From positions 1 through 5,012 of the forward strand of contig JAITAZ010000018.1 of NCBI GenBank assembly GCA_031283825.1: DNA of 5,012 nt. Reading direction: 5' to 3'. Below are positions 1 through 5,012 of the stretch, one piece after another. A program made the position numbers and the translations under genes. Every line of letters starts with the position of its first letter. The first letter of the stretch is position 1. Source of the DNA: Planctomycetaceae bacterium. Lineage in GTDB: Bacteria; Planctomycetota; Planctomycetia; Pirellulales; Thermoguttaceae. The notes below the pieces were generated by a model. That model made no database searches, was not told where the DNA came from, and worked only from the letters and a program-made list of their open reading frames with translations.

Positions 1-383
1 GATTTTTCGGTTGCCCAGTAGTACCAATTGCGGAGTTCTTCGTAAAACTTTTCGGAGAGTTGTTTTCGTTTGTCTTCTTTTCGATATTGTTCTTTGAGAG
101 CGTTGAGAGCGTCGAGGACGTCATCGGCGTTACAGCGAAACCATTCCGAGTTACCATCTTGTTGAAAACCGTGTTCGGCAAGATAACGATGAATTTCTTT
201 ATCCGAGATTTCAGATTTACCAACAACTGCGGCGTCAGAAAAAACGATTTCGGGTTTCAGATTGACTTGACTTAATTGTTCACTAATACGTTTCTCTACC
301 GAGCCGGAAGTCTGATCAATTTTAAGCCAGCCGTTATATTTCAAAACTTCAGGAAGCGTATAAGCGTAAATTTTATTGGACAT
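1..383 (-). CDS. N-terminal part of a GIY-YIG (T5orf172-type) nuclease-domain protein, probably a restriction helicase; 3' end outside window
   Basis: The minus frame is open from ATG (381-383) to the window edge, 127 codons. The start is the only ATG before an in-frame stop near 443; no Shine-Dalgarno precedes it. Residues 5-97 fit a T5orf172/GIY-YIG fold: IYAYTLPE (5-12) supplies the first tyrosine strand, GWLKIDQT (18-25) corresponds to the family's KIGxT strand, R32 in VEKRISEQ is placed like the catalytic arginine, E63 in DKEIHRYL like the metal-binding glutamate, and WFRCNADDVLDAL (81-93) closes the domain. Residues 97-120 form a highly charged helix, a likely linker. In known proteins with this architecture a superfamily 2 helicase domain follows and the gene sits beside a DNA methyltransferase; both fit the upstream remnant ending 49 nt away. 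Odd point: the usually conserved glycine of KIGQT is Asp23 here, so nuclease activity is doubtful. The helicase part is inference, since it lies beyond the window. Confidence 0.8.
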   Translation of the reverse strand, partial: MSNKIYAYTLPEVLKYNGWLKIDQTSGSVEKRISEQLSQVNLKPEIVFSDAAVVGKSEISDKEIHRYLAEHGFQQDGNSEWFRCNADDVLDALNALKEQYRKEDKRKQLSEKFYEELRNWYYWATEK

Positions 384-413
384 TAAACTAAAAAAACTAA
401 TAATCGTACACGA

Positions 414-437
414 AATAATTGTAATATTGTAATTATT
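414..437. promoter_or_regulatory. 24-bp AT-rich dyad with tandem ATTGTAAT repeat upstream of the GIY-YIG gene
   Basis: AATAATT (414-420) pairs with AATTATT (431-437), and the central AATATT (423-428) continues the symmetry about 425.5; only the two pairs 421/430 and 422/429 mismatch. The same stretch holds two adjacent copies of ATTGTAAT (418-425 and 426-433). It begins 31 nt upstream of the GIY-YIG start and overlaps the stop of the methylase remnant (433-435). It could be an operator of a restriction-system controller or a weak hairpin between the two genes, but in such AT-rich DNA a chance dyad is also plausible. Confidence 0.3.
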
Positions 438-700
438 CGTTTATGCGAAACGAAATTTCATAATTTTTGATAAAATCTTTTTCTTCGTCCGTTAAGTTGT
501 ATAGCGGACAGATTAAGTCGTCAATCAAATCAATGAGCGGTTTGAGTAACGGATTTTATACTCTTTGTAGGAATCGACGTGAACGTATTCAGTTGTTTTG
601 TGTTCGATAATATTTGTCTTCCCTTCGGAATGTGGTTTTATCGTACCGAAAAGCCTACATTAAACTTCGTCCCTATTTCGGCGTTGTTTCTTGCCAATAC
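433..700 (-). pseudogene. C-terminal remnant of a restriction-modification DNA methyltransferase, frameshifted
   Basis: Reading the minus strand, the last 40 or so codons before the TAA at 433-435 encode PLLKPLIDLIDDLI followed by CPLYNLTDEEKDFIKNYE. The pattern of a hydrophobic helix, then LYxLTxEE, then a short tail is typical of C-termini of type II (Eco57I-like) N6-adenine methyltransferases. Upstream the frame closes, but another frame continues with LFGTIKPHSEGKTNIIEHK and TTEYVHVDSYKEYK. One missing A in the run at 554-557 joins the two smoothly (VDSYKEYK to NPLLKPL). A second single-base loss at 649-652 would join ARNNAEIGTKFNVGF further up. No frame is open for the whole stretch and no methylase catalytic motif (NPPY type) is seen. 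Position supports the call: same strand and 49 nt ahead of the GIY-YIG restriction-type gene, like a methylase-restriction operon. The family assignment rests on recall of C-terminal patterns, so it is moderate. Confidence 0.5.
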
Positions 701-1041
701 CTAGCTGTTTCGTTTTCCTTTTTTAGCTGCCTGGTTTGGCATGTGTTACATTGTGACTTGGGGATGCGTACTGCCCTTTTTTTTCGGCAATACACATAAA
801 CTGTTGCGACCATTGATGTTAAGTTTTCTAAAACCTCTTTGATCTTATCAATTCAACCGAAACGGGTGAAAGCATCGGCAACTTTTTTCCCCAGTCACTT
901 GGACAAAATATGATTACCAATCTAATACCAACACAGATTAATGTCAACCTGTCTCCAGATTTACTTCCTTTAAAACAAGAAAACTGCCTGACGAGTTACG
1001 AAAATCCACCGAACGGTTTGTTCTGACCATTTGGAATTTTT
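701..1041 (-). other. Ambiguous debris between two broken minus-strand genes, no intact gene
   Basis: No convincing gene is present. A 28-codon minus frame starts at ATG 1028-1030 (MVRTNRSVDFRNSSGS and on) and stops at 944-946, too short to trust. Further along the minus strand are broken coding-like runs, IDKIKEVLENLTSMVATVYVY near 780-850 (interrupted just before by a stop) and RQLKKENETARYWQETTPK near 675-730, in different frames and separated by stops. The plus strand also has an open run (832-1023, 64 codons, no good start) overlapping the same bases. The simplest reading is that this is the upstream body of the methylase remnant after heavy decay, but the strand and identity cannot be fixed by eye. 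Confidence 0.25.
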
Positions 1042-1500
1042 TTATTCCACAACATCATCAATTCCATCATTATTTTCTTCCGTCATGATTCCTACTTTTT
1101 TCAGAAAATGATCGGTGATTTTTGAAGCGTCACGGCTTGCTCGCCAGATGTAACCGACGTCATTATTTCATACCCTTAATCCAGAAACCGATATAATTTT
1201 CGTACTGATTTTCAAGAAACGCCGGCTGTTTTTGTTTGAAAATATTATTGTTTCGTTTTCATTCAGCATATTACCGAACCGAAAAACACCATCAATATTC
1301 ATGAAGATAAAATTTGCAACGTTTTTACTGACGATGATTATGATTCCGGTGCAAGTAATCCACAGCGGTCATCGAATAATCCTATGTTTTTTGAACATGA
1401 ATTTATGGACAACAACTTTCTTTCATCTTTATCAATCATTACGCCAACGCCGCATTCTGCGTGAATAACAAAAAAATACTACGGAATTTCAACAAATCCG
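1042..1500 (-). pseudogene. Frame-broken gene of unrecognised family (C-terminal ~150 codons)
   Basis: The minus strand reads as one protein only after repair of several small lesions. In order of translation: GFVEIP, a stop (1479-1481), IHAECGVGVMIDKDERK and a continuation to GLLAPES with a stop at 1338-1340; then, in a second frame, IIIVSKNVANFIFMNIDG and VFRFGNMLNENETIIF; then, after a shift in the five-base run at 1229-1233, KQPAFLENQYENYIGFWIK; then, after a shift at 1166-1168, NNDVGYIWRASRDASKITD and HFLKKVGIMTEENNDGIDD, ending at TAA 1042-1044. Each junction is closed by one base gained or lost, mostly in homopolymers, which argues for decay of a real gene rather than chance. I do not recognise the family and see no catalytic signature. 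It lies on the same strand as the methylase remnant and GIY-YIG gene and may have belonged to that operon. The plus strand over 1240-1464 is also open (75 codons) and is probably its mirror image. Confidence 0.5.
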
Positions 1501-1785
1501 AGACACTACTGAACAGATACAAATATTTTTTTTCCTGATTGTTTATTTCTTTAAAAATAGTAAAATTTTTCCTAAATGTTCACAGTCAGGTTGTTAATTT
1601 AAGTAAACTTTTATAGAAAGAATTTATAAACGGTTGTCATTGGCAGACTTGCAGAACAAGCCAGTCTTGGAAAAGATGTTCTAGAAGTAGTGGATCTGTC
1701 GTTTAAATTGTAATCAATGCGGTGATAACTTATTGTTTTTTTATTAGCCGTAACTTGGAACTTAGTAAAATATAAATTTAATTTT
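1501..1785 (+). other. AT-rich leader region of the PLD-Snf2 gene with a short gene-tail remnant at 1630-1713
   Basis: No full gene fits here. Within it, plus-strand codons 1630-1713 read TVVIGRLAEQASLGKDVLE then VVDLSFKL and a TAA (1711-1713); an in-frame stop sits immediately upstream (1627-1629), so it can only be the tail of an older gene, family unknown, or chance. The flanks are very AT-rich (1525-1620 and 1731-1785). A weak sigma70-like pair, TTGTTA (1591-1596) and TATAGA (1612-1617), has a 15-bp spacer, shorter than ideal. An imperfect inverted repeat CTTG (1648-1651) / CAAG (1657-1660) is too small to call a terminator. Transcription of the downstream gene must start in this interval unless it reads through from further left. 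Confidence 0.3.
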
Positions 1786-4700
1786 ATGCCAACAATTTAT
1801 GATAATATTGAAAGGTTTCTGACGGATGGTCTTGTAGAAACGTTGAAACTATCTAAACGCGCGGACTGTTGTATCGGCTATTTCAATTTACGCGGTTGGA
1901 ATGAACTCGCCGATGATATTGAACATTTAATCGGCGAAGAAATTTCAGAAAGAAATACAAGAGTTCATCGGGGTTGCCGACTCATTATTGGAATGTCTGT
2001 CAAACCAACTGATATTTTGCGTAAATATTATTATTATCAACAAGACGAAAGAACTATCGATAACGCCGAATCAAATCGGCTTAAAAAACAACTTGCACAA
2101 GAATTTCGTAACCAATTAACCATCGGAATTCCAACTAATCAGGATGAAAAAACTCTTCGACAGTTGAGTCGGCAAATGAAAAACAAAAAATTGTGCGTCA
2201 AGCTTCATTTGAGATATCCGTTACACGCTAAACTTTATTTGGCATACAGCGCCGATTCACGGATTCCTGTTGTTGGTTTTTTGGGAAGTAGTAATCTCAC
2301 CTTAGCCGGACTGGCAAAACAGGGCGAACTCAATATTGACGTATTAGAACAAGACGCCGCACGAAAATTAGCAACATGGTTTGATGAACGCTGGAATGAC
2401 AGTAAATCAATTGATATTACAGAAGACCTCATCGAAATTATTGATAATTCTTGGGCAGGTGATCGGTTGATTCCGCCGTATCATATTTATGTAAAAATTG
2501 CGTATCATCTTTCGTATGAAGCCCGAATGGGAATTGCCGATTTTACAATTCCGGCGATATTCAAAAAGAAATTACTCGACTTTCAACAGACCGCCGTTTC
2601 TGTCGCCGCTCGGCATCTTCATAAATACGGCGGAGTTGTTATCGGCGATGTTGTTGGTCTGGGAAAAACAATTATCGGAACGGCTCTTGCTAAATTATTT
2701 GAAGAAGATTTTTCGCATGAGACTTTGATTATTTGTCCGAAAAATCTAACGGCGATGTGGGAAAGTTACGCTCATCAATATCAGTTACATGCAAAAGTTA
2801 TTTCGCAAAGCCGCGTACAATCTGATTTGAAAAACGAAAAGCGTTATCGAACTGTGATTATTGATGAAAGTCATAATTTACGGAACAAACACGGAAGTCG
2901 TTATTACGCAATTAAAGATTATATTGATCGCAACGAAAGTAAAGTAATTCTGCTGTCAGCAACGCCGTACAATAAATCATATATTGATCTTGCTAATCAG
3001 TTACGTTTATTTATTCCCGATGATAAAGATTTGGGAATCAGTCCAGAAAAGTACATTAAAAAAATCGGCGGACAAGTTCAGTTTAACGCAAAACATACGG
3101 ACATTTTACCGCGAAGTTTGAAAGCGTTTGAGTTAAGCAGTGAACCGGACGATTGGCAGAATCTCATGCAACTTCATCTTGTCAGACGAACTAGAAATTT
3201 TATTAAAAAATATTACGCCAAAACGGATTTGAAAAATGGACAAAAATATCTTTCTTTTTCCGATGGTACTCCGTCCTATTTTCCAGAGCGTCTTGCCAAA
3301 AAAGTTGAATATCCTTTTGATCCCCAAAACCCAAACGATCAATATGCCGCGTTATATGCGGATAATGTTGTTGATTTAATCAATAAGCTCGATTTGCCAA
3401 GATACGGCTTGCAAGTTTATCGAAACAAAAATACAACAATTAAACCGACTCCCGACGAGGATTGGTTGTTGCAAAATTTGAATCGTTCCGGAAAACGTTT
3501 GATGGGATTTTGCCGGACAATGTTGTTTAAAAGACTGGAAAGCAGCGGATATTCGTTTCTTCTCTCGCTTGCCCGACATGTTTTGCGCAACTATATTTTT
3601 GTCTATGCAATCAAAAATAACTTACCGTTACCAATTGGAAAAAATATCGCACAAAATCTCGATGACTTTTTAGAAGACGACGACACCGATAACGACAACA
3701 TGGACAATAACAACAATGAAACAAATAGTCTCAACATTATTACGCAGGAAAATCAATATATCGAAAAAGCTGAAGAACTTTATCAATTGTTTTCAAACGA
3801 TAAACAGAAACATCATTTTGATTGGATACGCCGCGAATTTTTTAGTGAAACATTATTGGAATCTCTTGAAAAAGACAACAAAAATATTCTTTACATATTA
3901 GCCGCTGTTAAAACGTGGAATCCTGATCATGACCGGCAACTCAACGCTCTTTATGATTTGTTGACGCAAAAACATCACAACGACAAAGTGTTGGTTTTCA
4001 CGCAATTTGCGGACACGGCTTTTTATTTGACCGAACAATTAAAACGACGCGGCGTAACCGATATTGAAAGCGTAACCGGCGGCGATGACAATCCAACGCA
4101 AAAAGCAATTCGATTCAGTCCGCAAAGTAATAAACGCTACGATTTCTCTGTCGAAGAGAATCATGAGTTACGGATTCTCATTTCAACAGACGTTTTGAGT
4201 GAAGGACAAAACCTGCAAGACGCTCATGTTATTGTCAATTATGATTTGCCTTGGGCGATTATTCGTTTGATTCAGCGTGCCGGACGTGTTGACCGTATTG
4301 GTCAAAGAGCAAAAGAAATTTATTGTTACTCTTTTTTGCCTGAAGACGGAATTGAAAAAATTATTGATTTACGAGGACGATTAAAACAGCGAATCAAAGA
4401 AAATGCCGATCTGCTCGGCAGTGATGAAACATTTTTTGACGGCGATCCGATCAACATTGCTGATTTGTATAACGAAAAATCTGGACTGCTTAATGCCGAC
4501 GATGAAGACACGGAAGTTGATCTTGGTTCTCAAGCGTTAAAAATTTGGGAAGAAGCGGTTAAAACGCAACCGGAATTGAATAAAATCATTCCTGAATTAC
4601 CAAACGTTATCTATTCGGCAAAACAAAACGTTACACCTAATCCGCAAGACGGCGTTATTGTTTATACAAAAACAATGAACGATGACAATATTCTCACATG

Positions 4701-5012
4701 GATTGACAATAAAGATAATATCGTTACTCAATCGCCGGTTGAAATTTTGAAAGTGGTTGCTTGCGATCCGGACACAAAACCGTTGGAAAAACAGGAAAAT
4801 CATCACGAATTATTGAGTAAGGCTCTTGATGTCATTCGTGCCGACGACAACAATCGCGGTTCTTCACTCGGCAAACGAACAGGTATAAAACACCGCGTCT
4901 ATTCACGGCTTGAACGATATTGCAACGAAAACAAAGACAAACCGTTACTCGTTACTGAAATTCTTAAAAAAGCTGTTGACGATATTTTCCGTTATCGGTT
5001 ACGAGAATCCGC
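1786..5012 (+). CDS. PLD-like nuclease fused to Snf2/RapA-family ATPase (putative anti-phage protein), 3' end outside window
   Basis: One frame is open for 1075 codons to the window edge. ATG 1786 is chosen because an in-frame stop lies at 1726-1728 with no start between, and MPTIYDNI then a helix and strand is the normal opening of PLD domains of this kind; there is no Shine-Dalgarno. Residues 1-240 are a phospholipase D-like domain: IGYFNLRGW (30-38), H147-A-K149, GSSNLT (167-172), E181 and N183. Residues 262-440 are helicase lobe 1: LLDFQQTAV, motif I GLGKT (291-295), motif II DESH (360-363), motif III SATP (391-394). LFKRLESSGYSF (580-591) is a RapA-like helix. Residues 626-648 are an Asp/Asn-rich linker. 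Lobe 2 has VLVFTQFAD (735-743), STDVLSEGQNLQ (800-811) and QRAGRVDRIGQ (830-840). The rest is RapA-like C-terminal sequence. It probably translocates on duplex nucleic acid using ATP and cuts or senses with the PLD module. All core motifs are intact. The anti-phage role is inferred from architecture and context. Confidence 0.93.
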   Translation, partial: MPTIYDNIERFLTDGLVETLKLSKRADCCIGYFNLRGWNELADDIEHLIGEEISERNTRVHRGCRLIIGMSVKPTDILRKYYYYQQDERTIDNAESNRLKKQLAQEFRNQLTIGIPTNQDEKTLRQLSRQMKNKKLCVKLHLRYPLHAKLYLAYSADSRIPVVGFLGSSNLTLAGLAKQGELNIDVLEQDAARKLATWFDERWNDSKSIDITEDLIEIIDNSWAGDRLIPPYHIYVKIAYHLSYEARMGIADFTIPAIFKKKLLDFQQTAVSVAARHLHKYGGVVIGDVVGLGKTIIGTALAKLFEEDFSHETLIICPKNLTAMWESYAHQYQLHAKVISQSRVQSDLKNEKRYRTVIIDESHNLRNKHGSRYYAIKDYIDRNESKVILLSATPYNKSYIDLANQLRLFIPDDKDLGISPEKYIKKIGGQVQFNAKHTDILPRSLKAFELSSEPDDWQNLMQLHLVRRTRNFIKKYYAKTDLKNGQKYLSFSDGTPSYFPERLAKKVEYPFDPQNPNDQYAALYADNVVDLINKLDLPRYGLQVYRNKNTTIKPTPDEDWLLQNLNRSGKRLMGFCRTMLFKRLESSGYSFLLSLARHVLRNYIFVYAIKNNLPLPIGKNIAQNLDDFLEDDDTDNDNMDNNNNETNSLNIITQENQYIEKAEELYQLFSNDKQKHHFDWIRREFFSETLLESLEKDNKNILYILAAVKTWNPDHDRQLNALYDLLTQKHHNDKVLVFTQFADTAFYLTEQLKRRGVTDIESVTGGDDNPTQKAIRFSPQSNKRYDFSVEENHELRILISTDVLSEGQNLQDAHVIVNYDLPWAIIRLIQRAGRVDRIGQRAKEIYCYSFLPEDGIEKIIDLRGRLKQRIKENADLLGSDETFFDGDPINIADLYNEKSGLLNADDEDTEVDLGSQALKIWEEAVKTQPELNKIIPELPNVIYSAKQNVTPNPQDGVIVYTKTMNDDNILTWIDNKDNIVTQSPVEILKVVACDPDTKPLEKQENHHELLSKALDVIRADDNNRGSSLGKRTGIKHRVYSRLERYCNENKDKPLLVTEILKKAVDDIFRYRLRES

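Noticed and set aside
60..275. Plus-strand 71-codon frame
   Set aside because: Shadow of the GIY-YIG gene on the other strand.
670..790. Possible transposase zinc-finger remnant (Cys pair CNTC on the minus strand)
   Set aside because: Only one CxxC pair, no DDE or other transposase motif, and no terminal inverted repeats or target duplications could be found around it.
614..799. Plus-strand 61-codon frame
   Set aside because: It lies opposite the methylase remnant and debris, is rich in aromatic and Cys residues typical of antisense reading, and has no ribosome site.
832..1023. Plus-strand open run of 64 codons
   Set aside because: No suitable start and no family recognised; the overlapping minus strand is equally plausible, so it is not called as a gene.
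1240..1464. Plus-strand open run of 75 codons with acidic, Asn-rich sequence
   Set aside because: It looks partly coding, but has no start codon near its beginning and competes with minus-strand fragments that continue coherently to a stop at 1042; kept only as an alternative.
1232..1468. Plus-strand 78-codon frame with ATG
   Set aside because: It mirrors the minus-strand broken gene; the product is a random hydrophobic and basic mix without a recognisable domain.
1755..1776. Promoter TTGGAA / TATAAA directly before the PLD-Snf2 start
   Set aside because: The spacer is only 10 bp, and a start there would leave almost no leader.
2235..4806. Several 60-76 codon frames on both strands between 2235 and 4806
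   Set aside because: All lie inside the intact PLD-Snf2 frame, which carries every helicase motif; they are out-of-frame shadows.

Overview
The window is a stretch of AT-rich bacterial DNA that looks like a fragment of a defence (restriction) island. Two reading frames run off the two ends and point away from each other. Between them lie about 1.4 kb of broken coding remnants and AT-rich non-coding DNA. Neither intact start codon has a Shine-Dalgarno sequence, which fits lineages that use SD weakly (Bacteroidota, Cyanobacteria, Planctomycetota and similar). The sequence does not fix the taxon.

Left end, minus strand (383 to 1): the first 127 codons of a protein that opens with a T5orf172/GIY-YIG-type domain. 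In known relatives this domain is followed by a superfamily 2 helicase, but that part lies outside the window. Just upstream of it in transcription order (700 to 433, minus) is a frame-broken remnant whose last 40 or so codons look like the C-terminus of a restriction-modification DNA adenine methyltransferase. A 49-nt gap holding a 24-bp dyad separates the two, as expected of an old methylase-restriction operon.

Middle (701 to 1785): 1500 to 1042 on the minus strand reads as a second broken gene, restored over about 150 codons only if several single-base shifts and one stop are repaired; its family is not recognised. The stretch 701 to 1041 is ambiguous debris, and 1501 to 1785 is AT-rich DNA with one short plus-strand gene tail (1630 to 1713).

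Right two-thirds, plus strand (1786 to beyond 5012): one large intact frame of at least 1075 codons. It fuses an N-terminal phospholipase D-like nuclease domain to a complete Snf2/RapA-like superfamily 2 ATPase with a RapA-like C-terminal extension. PLD and Snf2 modules recur in anti-phage systems (DISARM, for example, has them as separate DrmC and DrmD), so an anti-phage role is a reasonable inference, though not shown by the sequence. Any partner gene would lie past the right edge. The picture is an island in which one restriction system has lost its methylase while a newer or better-kept PLD-Snf2 system stays intact.
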